Shown here piece by piece: positions 1 to 9,468 of a stretch of 64,000 bases of DNA (the first letter of the stretch is position 1; every line of letters begins with the position of its first letter). The position numbers and the translations under genes were made by a program. The notes below the pieces were generated by a model, which was given only the letters and a program-made list of their open reading frames with translations, was not told where the DNA came from and made no database searches. The DNA comes from Parablautia sp. Marseille-Q6255 (GTDB taxonomy: Bacteria; Bacillota; Clostridia; Lachnospirales; Lachnospiraceae): assembly GCF_951230155.1 (NCBI RefSeq), contig NZ_CATNVD010000010.1, positions 100,841-164,840 on the forward strand, read 5' to 3'.

Positions 1-363
1 AAAGATTCTGTGCCCGTCAATGTGCGACTGAAAATACACACCCTCTTCTTTGATCTTTCGCAGCTTTGCAAGAGAAAACACCTGAAATCCGCCGGAGTCA
101 GTCAGGATCGGACGATCCCAGTTCATGAATTTGTGCAGACCGCCCAGCTTCTTTACCGTCTCATCTCCCGGCCGTACGTGCAGATGGTACGTGTTGGAAA
201 GTTCCACCTGCGTCCCGATCTCCTTTAAATCTGTCGTTGCCACTGCTCCTTTGATCGCGGCGATCGTACCGACATTCATAAACAGCGGTGTCTGGACCGT
301 ACCATGTACGGTTGTAAGCTCGGCACGTTTTGCCATGCCATCGCGTTTCAAAATTTTATACAT
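1..363 (-). CDS. tgt: Queuine tRNA-ribosyltransferase, N-terminal part (cut by window edge)
   Basis: This is the first 121 codons of a minus-strand gene that runs out of the window. The translation begins MYKILKRDGMAKRAEL and carries the TGT signature TDSGGFQVFSL followed by KIKEEGVYFQSHIDG, the substrate pocket and nucleophile region of tRNA-guanine transglycosylase. The enzyme exchanges guanine-34 of GUN-anticodon tRNAs for preQ1 in the cytoplasm. The start ATG (361-363) has a good AAGGAG ribosome-binding site just upstream. The gene diverges from the large gene at 760, with a 396-bp AT-rich gap between them. No clear promoter for tgt was found in that gap. Confidence 0.93.
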   Translation of the reverse strand, partial: MYKILKRDGMAKRAELTTVHGTVQTPLFMNVGTIAAIKGAVATTDLKEIGTQVELSNTYHLHVRPGDETVKKLGGLHKFMNWDRPILTDSGGFQVFSLAKLRKIKEEGVYFQSHIDGHRIF

Positions 364-605
364 GCTCTTCTCCTTCTCTGCTCTTTGCATTTTTGCCAAA
401 TTTTTTACCTGTTTTTTAGAAATATTTTACTTTCAGAATAATAACTATTTTTTCATCTTTGTCCTGACTTTTCACTGTATTTTCCCGGCTTATCCCGCAA
501 TATTGTCAGTCTTTTTTGTGTGATATTCTCTATACACTTTACGTTTCTGCTTCTAAACTGCTCAGAGATACAGTATATATGGAAATATTTAATATTGCAA
601 GCAGT

Positions 606-634
606 TTGAAATTTTAAAAATTATGTCGTATAAT
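606..634 (+). promoter_or_regulatory. Sigma-A promoter of the HgdC/HgdB-like gene
   Basis: TTGAAA (606-611), a 17-bp spacer and a perfect TATAAT (629-634) lie in the 364-759 intergenic stretch. Transcription would start near 641 and give a leader of about 119 nt. Apart from this promoter and the leader elements at 728-751, the 364-759 stretch is AT-rich with nothing else recognisable. Confidence 0.75.
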
Positions 635-727
635 ATGAGCTGCTGTAGAATCAGCCAGAAAATCATTTTTTATCAACGAAAGACTTCCTATTTAAAGTCT
701 GAGTTCAGTTTTCATTGTCTTAAAATG

Positions 728-751
728 AAGGAGGCGCAGGAAAAGCCTGCG
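728..751 (+). promoter_or_regulatory. Distant Shine-Dalgarno followed by a hairpin
   Basis: A strong AAGGAGG (728-734) lies 25 nt before the ATG at 760, too far for normal initiation. Directly after it, CGCAGG (735-740) and CCTGCG (746-751) form a 6-bp stem with a 5-nt loop. If folded, the hairpin removes 17 nt and leaves about 8 nt between the Shine-Dalgarno and the start codon. The arrangement is seen in the sequence; the functional reading is inference. Confidence 0.55.
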
Positions 752-759
752 GATATCGA

Positions 760-3700
760 ATGGATAAATCTTTACATACACTTGGAATCGATATTGGTTC
801 CACTACCGTGAAAGTTGCAGTTCTTGATCCAGATCAGGAACTCTTATTTTCTGACTACAAACGTCATTACGCAAATATACAGGAAACGCTGGCAGAGCTG
901 ATCACAGAAGCAGCCAACCAGCTTGGAGATCTGGAGATCTCCCCTGTCATCACCGGTTCAGGAGGGCTGACGCTTGCGAATCACCTCGAAATACCGTTCG
1001 TACAGGAGGTCATTGCTGTAGCCTCATCACTGGAGCACTTTGTTCCCCAGACAGACGTAGCGATCGAGCTGGGCGGTGAGGATGCAAAGATCATTTATTT
1101 TGAGAACGGCAATGTGGAGCAGCGCATGAACGGGATCTGTGCAGGCGGGACCGGCTCTTTTATCGACCAGATGGCCTCTCTGCTCCAGACGGATGCCACC
1201 GGCTTAAATGAGTACGCCAGAAATTATTCCTCCCTGTATTCTATTGCTGCACGCTGCGGCGTGTTTGCCAAGTCGGATATCCAGCCTCTCATCAATGAGG
1301 GCGCTACAAAGGAGGATCTGTCTGCCTCCATTTTTCAGGCAGTCGTCAACCAGACGATCAGCGGTCTGGCCTGCGGCAAACCGATCCGAGGCCATGTGGC
1401 TTTTCTGGGAGGCCCGCTCCACTTCCTGTCGGAACTGCGTGCAGCCTTCATCCGCACGCTGAAGCTGGATGATACGCATGCGATCATCCCGGAAAATTCC
1501 CACCTCTTCGCAGCGATTGGCTCCGCGCTCAATGCAAAAGAGACCTGTCAGACAACGCTTGGCGCGCTTGGGAAGAAGCTTTCCGGCAATATTAAAATGG
1601 AATTTGAGGTAGAACGTATGGAGCCGCTGTTTGCCTCAGAGGAGGACTATCACGATTTTATCGCACGCCAGAGCTGCAACCGCGTCTCAACCGCGCCGCT
1701 TGCCACATACAGCGGCAATTGCTTCCTTGGTATTGACGCCGGCTCCACGACCACAAAGGCGGCGCTTGTATCGCAGGACGGCACACTGCTCTATTCCTTT
1801 TACAGCAATAACAACGGAAGCCCGCTGCGCACGACCATCACAGCAATACAGGACATTTACCGTCAGCTCCCGCCTGACGCCCATATCGCCTACTCCTGTT
1901 CGACCGGATACGGCGAGGCGCTTATTAAGGCAGCGCTGATGCTCGATGAAGGAGAGGTCGAGACAGTCTCTCACTACTACGCAGCTTCCTTCTTTGATCC
2001 GGAAGTAGACTGTATCCTGGACATCGGCGGCCAGGATATGAAGTGCATCAAGATCAAAAACCATACGGTCGACAGCGTACAGCTCAATGAGGCCTGCTCC
2101 TCCGGGTGCGGTTCTTTCATTGAGACCTTTGCAAAGTCTCTGAATTATTCCGTGCAGGATTTTGCGAAAGCAGCACTTTTTGCCAAGCATCCGATCGATC
2201 TGGGCACACGGTGTACCGTATTTATGAATTCCAAAGTAAAGCAGGCGCAAAAAGAGGGCGCTGAGGTTTCTGATATCTCAGCAGGACTTGCATACTCTGT
2301 TATCAAAAATGCCCTCTACAAGGTTATTAAGGTCTCTGACGCATCAGAGCTTGGAAGACATATCGTCGTCCAGGGCGGTACCTTCTACAATGACGGCGTT
2401 TTGCGAAGCTTCGAAAAGATTGCCGGCTGCGAGGCGATCCGTCCGGATATTGCCGGTATTATGGGTGCCTTTGGCGCCGCACTCATCGCAAGGGAACGCT
2501 ATCAGGAAGGCGTGCAGACAACGATGCTCTCCATTGACCGCATCAATGCACTTCAGTACACGACCTCTATGGCAAAGTGCAAGGGCTGTACCAACCAGTG
2601 CCGTCTGACGATCAATCGCTTCTCCGGCGGCCGTCAGTTCGTCAGCGGCAACCGCTGTGAGCGCGGTATCGGAAAGGAACGCAATAAGGATCACGTTCCA
2701 AACCTGTTTGAGTTTAAAAATAAGCTGCTCTTTTCTTATGAGCCGCTTCCTGAGGATGAGGCGGATCGGGGTATTGTCGGTATCCCGCGTGTCCTGAATA
2801 TGTACGAGAACTACCCGTTCTGGTTCCGCTTTTTCACAACGCTCAGATACCGGGTGATCCTCTCCCCGCCGAGCACACGCAAGATCTACGAGCTTGGCAT
2901 TGAATCCATTCCGAGCGAGTCTGAGTGTTATCCGGCAAAGCTTGCGCACGGACACGTCGAATGGCTGATCCGAAAGGGCATTACATACATCTTTTATCCG
3001 TGCATCCCGTACGAGCGCACAGAGTTTAAGGATGCGCCAAACCACTACAATTGTCCGATCGTCACCTCATACGCGGAAAATATCAAAAACAACGTCGAGG
3101 GGCTGCGCACCGGCAATATCCGCTTCGAGAATCCGTTTATTGCATTTACGAATCTTGAGACGGTGACCAGGCGGCTGCAGGAAGCGTTCCCGGATATTCC
3201 GGCCACAGAGGTAGCAGAAGCAGCAAAAGCCGGATGGGAAGAGCTGTCGCACACCCGGGAGGCCATGTATAAAAAAGGGGAGGAGACGCTGAAATATCTG
3301 GAGGAAACAGGCCGCCATGGTATCGTGCTGGCCGGCAGACCGTATCACATTGATTCTGAGATCAACCACGGGATTCCCGAGCTGATTAATTCCTTCGGTA
3401 TGGCAGTACTGACAGAGGATTCGATCTCCCATCTCAATCCGGTCGAACGGCCGCTGATGGTGCTCGACCAGTGGATGTACCACAGCCGTCTCTATGCCGC
3501 GGCAAATTATGTCAAAACACGCGAGGATCTTGACCTGATCCAGCTCAATTCCTTTGGCTGCGGCCTTGACGCAGTAACGACGGATGAAGTAAATGATATT
3601 CTCTCACACTCAGGCAAGATCTATACCTGCCTGAAGATCGATGAGGTAAACAACCTGGGAGCGGCAAAGATCCGTATCCGTTCGCTGATCTCTGCGATCC

Positions 3701-4989
3701 GCGTGCGAAAGCAGAATAATGAGAAGCCGCGTCAGATCGTTCCGGCAAGCATTAACCGCGCTGTGTTCACAAAAGAAATGCGCAGGGATTACACCATCCT
3801 CTGTCCTCAGATGTCCCCGATCCATTTCGGGATGCTCGAGGCCGCATTAAACGCTTCCGGCTACCACATCGAGCTGCTCCGCAACGATAACCGAAAAGCA
3901 GTTGACGTCGGACTGAAATACGTAAACAATGACGCCTGCTATCCGTCCCTGATGGTCGTTGGGCAGATCATGGACGCGCTGCTCTCCGGTAAGTATGATC
4001 TGAGCCGCACTGCTGTCATCATGACACAGACCGGCGGCGGATGCCGTGCTTCCAACTACGTTGGCTTTATCCGCCGCGCTCTGCAAAAGGCCGGCATCCC
4101 GGATATCCCTGTTATCTCCCTGAACCTGAGCAGCCTGGAGAGCAACCCGGGATTTTCGATCAGCTATCAGATGGTAAAACGCGCGATGTTCGCTCTCGTA
4201 TTCGGCGATATTTTCATGCGCTGTCTTTACCGGATGCGTCCATACGAGCAAACACCGGGATCAGCCAATGAGCTGTTTCACAAATGGGAGAAGCGCTGCT
4301 GTGATTTTGTCTCCGGCAAGCCCTCCTACAATCAGTTCCGAAAAATGTGCCGTGAGATCATTCAGGAGTTTGATCATCTCCCGATCACCGATCAGCAAAA
4401 GCCAAAGGTCGGCATTGTCGGAGAGATCCTGGTAAAATTCATGCCGGCAGCAAACAACCATCTTGTCGAGCTTCTGGAAGCAGAGGGCGCGCAGGCGGTT
4501 GTCCCGGATCTGATGGATTTCCTGCTCTACTGCTTCTACAATCAGAATTTCAAAAGCCAGTATCTGGGCACAAAGAAGAAATCTGCAATGATCGCAAACT
4601 TTGGCATCTATGTACTGGAAAAGCTGCGCTCGGCGGCTGCTGACGAGCTGAACAAAAGCGTACACTTTGACGCCCCGCCAAATATCGAGCATCTAAGCGA
4701 AATGGCGCAGGATATCGTCTCACTTGGCAATCAGACCGGAGAAGGCTGGTTCCTGACCGGAGAGATGCTTGAGCTCATCCATTCCGGCGTCAATAACATT
4801 GTCTGCACACAGCCATTCGCCTGCCTGCCAAATCACGTAGTCGGCAAGGGCGTGATCAAGGAGCTGCGCAGACAGTATCCGCTCTCCAACATCGTAGCGA
4901 TCGACTATGACCCCGGTGCGAGCGAGGTCAACCAGCTTAACCGTATCAAGCTGATGCTTTCTACCGCACAGAAAAATCTGAAGAAATGA
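760..4989 (+). CDS. Giant acyl-CoA dehydratase activase-like protein (HgdC-HgdC-DUF2229-HgdB-like)
   Basis: A 1409-residue cytoplasmic protein of the BcrAD/BadFG/HgdC superfamily. Two ASKHA ATPase modules lie in tandem: the first opens with [16 protein letters not shown] (about residues 8-23) and has a Cys-Gly-Gly segment with C127, and the second opens with [16 protein letters not shown] (about 324-339) and has ACSSGCGSF with C446 and C450. A C607-x2-C610-x3-C614 motif follows, then a DUF2229-type region and a C-terminal part resembling HgdB/FldB dehydratase subunits. Related activases use ATP to inject an electron into 2-hydroxyacyl-CoA dehydratases from an Fe-S cluster. No dehydratase partner is encoded nearby, so the substrate of this widespread Firmicute fusion is unknown. 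Confidence 0.9.
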   Translation: MDKSLHTLGIDIGSTTVKVAVLDPDQELLFSDYKRHYANIQETLAELITEAANQLGDLEISPVITGSGGLTLANHLEIPFVQEVIAVASSLEHFVPQTDVAIELGGEDAKIIYFENGNVEQRMNGICAGGTGSFIDQMASLLQTDATGLNEYARNYSSLYSIAARCGVFAKSDIQPLINEGATKEDLSASIFQAVVNQTISGLACGKPIRGHVAFLGGPLHFLSELRAAFIRTLKLDDTHAIIPENSHLFAAIGSALNAKETCQTTLGALGKKLSGNIKMEFEVERMEPLFASEEDYHDFIARQSCNRVSTAPLATYSGNCFLGIDAGSTTTKAALVSQDGTLLYSFYSNNNGSPLRTTITAIQDIYRQLPPDAHIAYSCSTGYGEALIKAALMLDEGEVETVSHYYAASFFDPEVDCILDIGGQDMKCIKIKNHTVDSVQLNEACSSGCGSFIETFAKSLNYSVQDFAKAALFAKHPIDLGTRCTVFMNSKVKQAQKEGAEVSDISAGLAYSVIKNALYKVIKVSDASELGRHIVVQGGTFYNDGVLRSFEKIAGCEAIRPDIAGIMGAFGAALIARERYQEGVQTTMLSIDRINALQYTTSMAKCKGCTNQCRLTINRFSGGRQFVSGNRCERGIGKERNKDHVPNLFEFKNKLLFSYEPLPEDEADRGIVGIPRVLNMYENYPFWFRFFTTLRYRVILSPPSTRKIYELGIESIPSESECYPAKLAHGHVEWLIRKGITYIFYPCIPYERTEFKDAPNHYNCPIVTSYAENIKNNVEGLRTGNIRFENPFIAFTNLETVTRRLQEAFPDIPATEVAEAAKAGWEELSHTREAMYKKGEETLKYLEETGRHGIVLAGRPYHIDSEINHGIPELINSFGMAVLTEDSISHLNPVERPLMVLDQWMYHSRLYAAANYVKTREDLDLIQLNSFGCGLDAVTTDEVNDILSHSGKIYTCLKIDEVNNLGAAKIRIRSLISAIRVRKQNNEKPRQIVPASINRAVFTKEMRRDYTILCPQMSPIHFGMLEAALNASGYHIELLRNDNRKAVDVGLKYVNNDACYPSLMVVGQIMDALLSGKYDLSRTAVIMTQTGGGCRASNYVGFIRRALQKAGIPDIPVISLNLSSLESNPGFSISYQMVKRAMFALVFGDIFMRCLYRMRPYEQTPGSANELFHKWEKRCCDFVSGKPSYNQFRKMCREIIQEFDHLPITDQQKPKVGIVGEILVKFMPAANNHLVELLEAEGAQAVVPDLMDFLLYCFYNQNFKSQYLGTKKKSAMIANFGIYVLEKLRSAAADELNKSVHFDAPPNIEHLSEMAQDIVSLGNQTGEGWFLTGEMLELIHSGVNNIVCTQPFACLPNHVVGKGVIKELRRQYPLSNIVAIDYDPGASEVNQLNRIKLMLSTAQKNLKK

Positions 4990-4998
4990 TGATAAGCA

Positions 4999-5042
4999 AA
5001 GCGCTGCAAAACCGTCTCTGAGGCCGGTGACTTGCAGCGCTT
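4999..5042 (+). terminator. Stem-loop after the HgdC/HgdB-like gene
   Basis: An 11-bp perfect stem, AAGCGCTGCAA (4999-5009) with TTGCAGCGCTT (5032-5042), begins 10 nt after the stop codon and is followed by a weak T-rich tail (CGTTTTGC). It is probably a weak intrinsic terminator. Confidence 0.6.
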
Positions 5043-5162
5043 CGTTTTGCACTGTTCCACCCCCTCTGCCCATAGCCGGAGTCTCCAATCCCATAGAGAT
5101 GTTCTTCCCATCTGTCGCCTAATATTTTCTGCGTGGAATTAACAAAGTGCAGTGATAAAATA

Positions 5163-5191
5163 TCGACAACACTTCTCTCGTGTGATACAAT
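5163..5191 (+). promoter_or_regulatory. Extended -10 promoter of hisH-hisF
   Basis: TCGACA (5163-5168), a 17-bp spacer ending in the extended TGA, and TACAAT (5186-5191). It lies about 40 bp before the hisH start and after the upstream stem-loop, so the his pair appears to have its own promoter. Confidence 0.65.
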
Positions 5192-5231
5192 CACTGGTAT
5201 ATATATGCATTTTAGGCGGAGGGATGGACGT

Positions 5232-5837
5232 ATGATAGCGATTATTGATTATGACGCCGGCAATCTGAAGAGCGTGGAAAAAGCGCTTGTATCACTTGGC
5301 GAGGTACCGGTGATCACACGGGAGAAGGATGCGATACTCAGTGCAGACAAGGTGATCCTGCCAGGTGTCGGTGCTTTCGGTGATGCGATGGAGAAGCTGC
5401 AACAATATGGGCTGACTGACGTGATACGACAGGTGGCAAAAAATGACACGCCTCTGCTTGGTATCTGCCTGGGCCTGCAGCTTCTCTTTGAATCAAGCGA
5501 GGAATCGCCAGGGGTTGAAGGGCTTGGCATTTGCAAGGGAAAAATCCTTCGGATTCCGTCAACAGACGGGCTGAAGATTCCGCACATGGGGTGGAATTCG
5601 CTGCATTACGATCATTCAGGCAGGCTGTTTGCAGGTATTGAAGAGGATTCCTATGTCTATTTTGTCCATTCATACTATCTGGAAGCAGAGGATGAAGAGA
5701 TTGTAACGGCATCGACGGAGTATGCGGTGCATATTCATGCGTCCATTGAACAGGGAAATGTGTTCGCCTGCCAGTTCCATCCGGAAAAGAGCAGTGATAC
5801 AGGTCTGGCCATTCTGAAAAACTTTATCAAACTGTAG
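5232..5837 (+). CDS. hisH: Imidazole glycerol phosphate synthase, glutaminase subunit
   Basis: A 201-residue class I glutamine amidotransferase of normal HisH length. The nucleophile sits in [10 protein letters not shown] (C79), and the partner residues are in CQFHPEKSS (H183, E185). It hydrolyses glutamine and channels ammonia to HisF in histidine biosynthesis, which also yields AICAR. The start at 5232 is chosen because GGCGGAGGG lies 8 nt upstream; the frame is open further upstream but without a ribosome-binding site. It is followed 14 nt later by hisF. No other his genes occur in the window, so the operon is split in this genome or the pair serves elsewhere. Confidence 0.95.
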   Translation: MIAIIDYDAGNLKSVEKALVSLGEVPVITREKDAILSADKVILPGVGAFGDAMEKLQQYGLTDVIRQVAKNDTPLLGICLGLQLLFESSEESPGVEGLGICKGKILRIPSTDGLKIPHMGWNSLHYDHSGRLFAGIEEDSYVYFVHSYYLEAEDEEIVTASTEYAVHIHASIEQGNVFACQFHPEKSSDTGLAILKNFIKL

Positions 5838-5851
5838 GAGGGACGAAGGAT

Positions 5852-6613
5852 ATGTTTACAAAGCGGATTATTCCATGCCTTGACGTACATAACGGGCGCG
5901 TTGTAAAGGGTGTTAATTTTGTCAATTTAAAAGATGCCGGAGATCCCGTTGAAATTGCGGCTGCTTACGATAAGGCAGGTGCCGATGAACTCGTTTTTCT
6001 TGATATTACGGCTTCTTCCGATGCACGCAGTACGGTAGTCGATATGGTCCGGGAGGTCGCAAAGAAAGTGTTTATTCCGTTTACGGTAGGCGGCGGTATC
6101 CGTACAGTGGATGACTTCCGGCTTTTGCTTCGAGAAGGGGCGGATAAGATTTCTGTCAATTCGGCTGCGATCATGAATCCGCAGCTCATCCGTGATGCCG
6201 CGGAGAAGTTTGGCAGTCAGTGTGTTGTCGTAGCGATCGACGCGAGAAAACGCGAGGACGGAAGCGGTTGGAATATCTATAAAAATGGCGGACGAGTCGA
6301 TATGGGGATCGATGCAGTAGAATGGGCGATGCAGTGCGACCGGCTCGGCGCGGGAGAGATCCTGCTCACAAGCATGGACTGCGATGGGACAAAAGCCGGA
6401 TATGATATAGAGCTTACGAGAACAATCGCGCAGAATGTTTCAATCCCGGTCATTGCTTCCGGCGGTGCAGGAACAAAGGCACACTTTTATGATGCACTGA
6501 CAGAAGGAAATGCAGATGCGGCGCTTGCAGCATCCCTCTTCCATTATAAAGAGCTGGAGATACGTGAGGTGAAGCAGTATCTGAGGGAGCGCGGCGTATC
6601 GGTGCGGTTGTAG
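5852..6613 (+). CDS. hisF: Imidazole glycerol phosphate synthase, cyclase subunit
   Basis: A 253-residue (beta/alpha)8 protein starting [20 protein letters not shown]. The two catalytic aspartates of HisF are present: D11 (PCLD) and D130 (VVAIDARK). Phosphate-binding loops are seen at GGGI near residue 81 and ASGGAG near the C-terminus. With HisH it converts PRFAR and ammonia to imidazole glycerol phosphate and AICAR. Its AGGAGGG ribosome-binding site overlaps the end of hisH, indicating coupled expression. The conserved aspartates and canonical start argue for true HisF rather than HisA. Confidence 0.96.
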   Translation: MFTKRIIPCLDVHNGRVVKGVNFVNLKDAGDPVEIAAAYDKAGADELVFLDITASSDARSTVVDMVREVAKKVFIPFTVGGGIRTVDDFRLLLREGADKISVNSAAIMNPQLIRDAAEKFGSQCVVVAIDARKREDGSGWNIYKNGGRVDMGIDAVEWAMQCDRLGAGEILLTSMDCDGTKAGYDIELTRTIAQNVSIPVIASGGAGTKAHFYDALTEGNADAALAASLFHYKELEIREVKQYLRERGVSVRL

Positions 6614-6693
6614 ATGCGTTTTATTTGGCGATGTGCAGTATACTTTGCATATCTGTACCGGATTGATAAAGACAGAAAATGGAGGAGCACACC

Positions 6694-7194
6694 ATGAATA
6701 TAACGATCGAAAAGGCATCTCCGGCCAACGCGGCGGCGCTGCTTGAATATTTAAAGACAGTCGGAGCACAGACGGAAAACCTGACCTTTGGGGCAGAAGG
6801 ATTGCCGGTCTCCGAAGCAGATGAGGCCGCCTTTATTGCCGGGATGGCAGAATCCGCAGATTCCATTATGCTCCTTGCAAAAGCGGACGGGAAGATCATA
6901 GGGGACGCCAGCGTAAGCCGCCTGCCGCGGCGTATGAACCATCGCGGTGAGTTTTGTATTGCTGTAGCTAAGGAGTACTGGAACAGAGGGATCGGCAGCA
7001 GGCTTTTAGAGGAGATCCTTGCATTTGCAAGGAAGAATTCTTTTGAAGTGCTCGATCTTCAGGTACGCAGTGACAATAAGCCGGCAATCTGCCTTTATGA
7101 GAAGTTTGGCTTTCAAAAGACAGGTACGCACCCGGCATTTTTTAAGATAGATGGACAGTACATCGCTTTTGATTACATGTCTTTGAAACTGTAA
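6694..7194 (+). CDS. GNAT-family N-acetyltransferase
   Basis: A 166-residue protein with the GNAT fold. Motif A is visible as FCIAVAKEYWNRGIGSRLLEEIL, the acetyl-CoA pyrophosphate-binding loop, with a following LQVRSDNKPAICLYEKFGFQKTG motif B. The acceptor substrate cannot be told. The start at 6694 is preferred over the in-frame ATG at 6679 because GGAGG (6681-6685) is 8 nt before it. It lies 80 nt after hisF and 55 nt before ung, probably in one loose transcription unit. Confidence 0.88.
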   Translation: MNITIEKASPANAAALLEYLKTVGAQTENLTFGAEGLPVSEADEAAFIAGMAESADSIMLLAKADGKIIGDASVSRLPRRMNHRGEFCIAVAKEYWNRGIGSRLLEEILAFARKNSFEVLDLQVRSDNKPAICLYEKFGFQKTGTHPAFFKIDGQYIAFDYMSLKL

Positions 7195-7249
7195 ATCAGA
7201 AAATGAAAAGAGAAATACAACAGAAAAAACAGATAAGGAGGACGGACAT

Positions 7250-7930
7250 ATGCCGCCAATTTCAAATGACTGGCTTATTCCGCTAAAACCGGAGTTTGCC
7301 AAACCATACTATGCAAAGCTGTATCAGAAGGTAAATGAAGAATACCGCACACGGGTGATCTATCCGCCGGCGGATGACATTTTCAACGCATTTGCATATA
7401 CTCCGCTTGAGAAGGTGAAGGTCGTGATCCTGGGGCAGGATCCGTATCATGGCGACGGGCAGGCGCATGGGCTATGTTTTTCCGTTAAGCCAGATGTAGA
7501 AATACCTCCGTCACTTGTAAATATTTATAAAGAACTGCATGAGGACTGCGGCTGCTATATTCCAAATAATGGATATCTGACAAAGTGGGCACAGCAGGGA
7601 GTATTTCTTCTGAACACAGTGCTGACAGTGCGTGCACATCAGGCGAATTCCCATCGTGGCATCGGCTGGGAGGAGTTTACGGATGCTGCGATCCGCATAT
7701 TAAACGAACAGGATCGTCCGATCGTATTCATCCTGTGGGGACGTCCGGCACAGATGAAAAAAGCGATGCTGAACAATCCGAAGCATCTGATCCTTGAAGC
7801 GCCGCATCCCAGCCCGCTCTCCGCCTATCGTGGATTCTTCGGAAGCAGACCATTTTCACGGGCAAATAAGTTCTTAGAGCAAAACGGAGTGGCTCCGATC
7901 GACTGGCAGATAGAGAATATAGAAAAATAA
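7250..7930 (+). CDS. ung: Uracil-DNA glycosylase (family 1)
   Basis: A 226-residue protein with all family-1 UDG motifs. The water-activating loop is GQDPYHGDGQAHGLCFSV (catalytic D64), and the leucine/intercalation loop is HPSPLSAYRGFFGSRPFS. It removes uracil from DNA by cleaving the N-glycosidic bond, starting base excision repair. A strong AAGGAGG ribosome-binding site precedes the ATG. Length and motifs are typical and nothing is odd. Confidence 0.97.
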   Translation: MPPISNDWLIPLKPEFAKPYYAKLYQKVNEEYRTRVIYPPADDIFNAFAYTPLEKVKVVILGQDPYHGDGQAHGLCFSVKPDVEIPPSLVNIYKELHEDCGCYIPNNGYLTKWAQQGVFLLNTVLTVRAHQANSHRGIGWEEFTDAAIRILNEQDRPIVFILWGRPAQMKKAMLNNPKHLILEAPHPSPLSAYRGFFGSRPFSRANKFLEQNGVAPIDWQIENIEK

Positions 7931-7977
7931 TAAAAATGCCCACAAATCTATGGCAATAACCTTCCGCATTGTTTCTA

Positions 7978-8006
7978 TTGACTTTTCTGCTTTTTCTCAA
8001 TATAAT
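7978..8006 (+). promoter_or_regulatory. Consensus promoter of the split ThrE exporter
   Basis: TTGACT (7978-7983), a 17-bp spacer and TATAAT (8001-8006). It lies 48 bp after ung and gives a leader of about 110 nt before the start at 8122. Confidence 0.8.
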
Positions 8007-8121
8007 CATTTCAGAAACTCGTGTAACTATAGGGGATACAACGAATAAACCGACACTGAAAAAGCCGATTCTGCTATATTGGCGCAGAACAAATGTTTCA
8101 TTTACAGGCGGAGGAAGGAAC

Positions 8122-8877
8122 ATGAACGAATCGGAAGCAATGCTGCATCAATTATTGAACATCGGCGAATGTATGCTGTCCTGCGGCGGAGAAGTGAACC
8201 GGGTAGAAGATACACTAAACCGCATAGGACGAGCCTACGGCGCCGTCAACATGAATGTATTTGTCATCACCTCCAGCATTATCGTAACAATGACTATGCC
8301 TGATGGAAATGAGTGTACGCAGGCCCGCAGGATCGTCTCTGCGGGAAGTACTGATTTTCTGAAACTGGAGCGTCTCAATCACTTAAGCCGCTGCTACTGT
8401 GCTGCTCCAACGCCCCCTGAAATACTTCAGGCAGACTTTGAAAAAATCAACTGTAATCTTCCCAGGCGAATTGCTGTATATCTTGGAAGCATGCTGGCAG
8501 CCGGCAGCTTTGCCATATTTTTTGGCGGAACACTGGCTGATGGATTCGCAGGAGCTTTTTCTGCTATTTTAATCTGCCTGCTGCAGGATTTTCTCGGTCC
8601 CCTTTGTAAAAATAAAATTTCCTTTAACCTGATGTGCGCCTTTATTATTGGCATAATTATCTGCCTCATCGGCCACCTGATCTCGTTTGTACACACAGAC
8701 GAGATCATGATCGGAGACATCATGCTTCTGATCCCCGGAATCGCCATGACTAATTCGATCCGTGATATCCTGGTAGGAGATACCATCTCCGGCATTATGC
8801 GTTTTATAGAAACACTTGTCTGGTCAGGCGCCCTTGCTGTAGGCTTTATGGGGGCGATCTTACTGATGGGAGGCTGA
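8122..8877 (+). CDS. Threonine/serine exporter family protein, ThrE N-terminal half (YjjP-like)
   Basis: A 251-residue membrane protein of the DUF1212/ThrE N-domain family. The cytoplasmic start contains the conserved segment GGEVNRVEDTLNRIGRAYG. About five hydrophobic helices follow, ending MGAILLMGG. In this family the exporter is split into YjjP-like and YjjB-like subunits that together export small amino acids or succinate. The start at 8122 has GGAGGAAGG upstream, and earlier in-frame codons lie inside or before the promoter region. The partner gene begins 6 nt after the stop. Confidence 0.88.
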   Translation: MNESEAMLHQLLNIGECMLSCGGEVNRVEDTLNRIGRAYGAVNMNVFVITSSIIVTMTMPDGNECTQARRIVSAGSTDFLKLERLNHLSRCYCAAPTPPEILQADFEKINCNLPRRIAVYLGSMLAAGSFAIFFGGTLADGFAGAFSAILICLLQDFLGPLCKNKISFNLMCAFIIGIIICLIGHLISFVHTDEIMIGDIMLLIPGIAMTNSIRDILVGDTISGIMRFIETLVWSGALAVGFMGAILLMGG

Positions 8878-8883
8878 GATGAT

Positions 8884-9336
8884 ATGAAGCATATAATATT
8901 ACAACTGATCACTGCCATGACCGGTTCTATGGGATTTGCTCTTTTATTTCACGTAAGACCTCGGCTCATCCTGCCTGCGGCTCTCGGCGGATTTTTCAAC
9001 TGGGGGATATATCTCATCTCCGCACGTTTTTTTGGTGGAGTCTTAATGCCTTCTGTTGTCACAGCCGCCTTTTCTGCACTTTATGCTGAAGTAATGGCAC
9101 GGCGCTTCAGGGCTCCCGCTACGGTATTTTTTATCCCGACTATCATTCCTCTGATCCCCGGAAGCACACTTTATTATACGATGAGCTGCATCGTTTCCAA
9201 AGACTGGAACGCTGCCCGGGAATTTGGATATACTACCGCACAGTATGCGCTCGGTATCGCCGCAGGTGTGAGCCTGGTCTGGACATTAAACGATGTGATT
9301 AAAAAAGTCAGTGCCACGCTTTCACATAAAATTTAA
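8884..9336 (+). CDS. Threonine/serine exporter family protein, C-terminal half (YjjB-like, DUF3815)
   Basis: A 150-residue protein with four or five transmembrane helices. The signature FFIPTIIPLIPGSTLYYTMSC matches the ThrE_2/YjjB family. It complements the preceding YjjP-like protein, and fused versions form ThrE. The ribosome-binding site GGGAGG lies within the end of the upstream gene, so translation is probably coupled. The transported amino acid or acid is not evident. Confidence 0.88.
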   Translation: MKHIILQLITAMTGSMGFALLFHVRPRLILPAALGGFFNWGIYLISARFFGGVLMPSVVTAAFSALYAEVMARRFRAPATVFFIPTIIPLIPGSTLYYTMSCIVSKDWNAAREFGYTTAQYALGIAAGVSLVWTLNDVIKKVSATLSHKI

Positions 9337-9368
9337 CTCCTGTATAGGAGCAGCCTGAAAATATGCAA

Positions 9369-9405
9369 AAAGAGAAGAATCTCCAGCTCCGGATTTCTTC
9401 TCTTT
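9369..9405. terminator. Bidirectional terminator between convergent genes
   Basis: AAAGAGAAGAA (9369-9379) pairs perfectly with TTCTTCTCTTT (9395-9405), with further TCC/GGA pairing inside. It sits between the exporter gene and the convergent dehydrogenase gene. Confidence 0.7.
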
Positions 9406-9468
9406 CATACATGCTGTATCATTCGCAATATCTTTCTTTATATTGCTTCGTAACCTGCGCTTTATTGC

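Noticed and set aside
125..523. Plus-strand open frames near the left edge
   Set aside because: They are antisense to the partial tgt gene, whose TDSGGFQVFSL signature is clear.
623..811. 62-codon upstream open frame overlapping the start of the large gene
   Set aside because: It begins inside the promoter -10 region and before the likely transcription start, so it would not be transcribed.
1687..2250. 187-codon open frame antisense to the HgdC/HgdB-like gene
   Set aside because: It mirrors codon bias of the strongly supported sense gene, has no ribosome-binding site and no recognisable domain.
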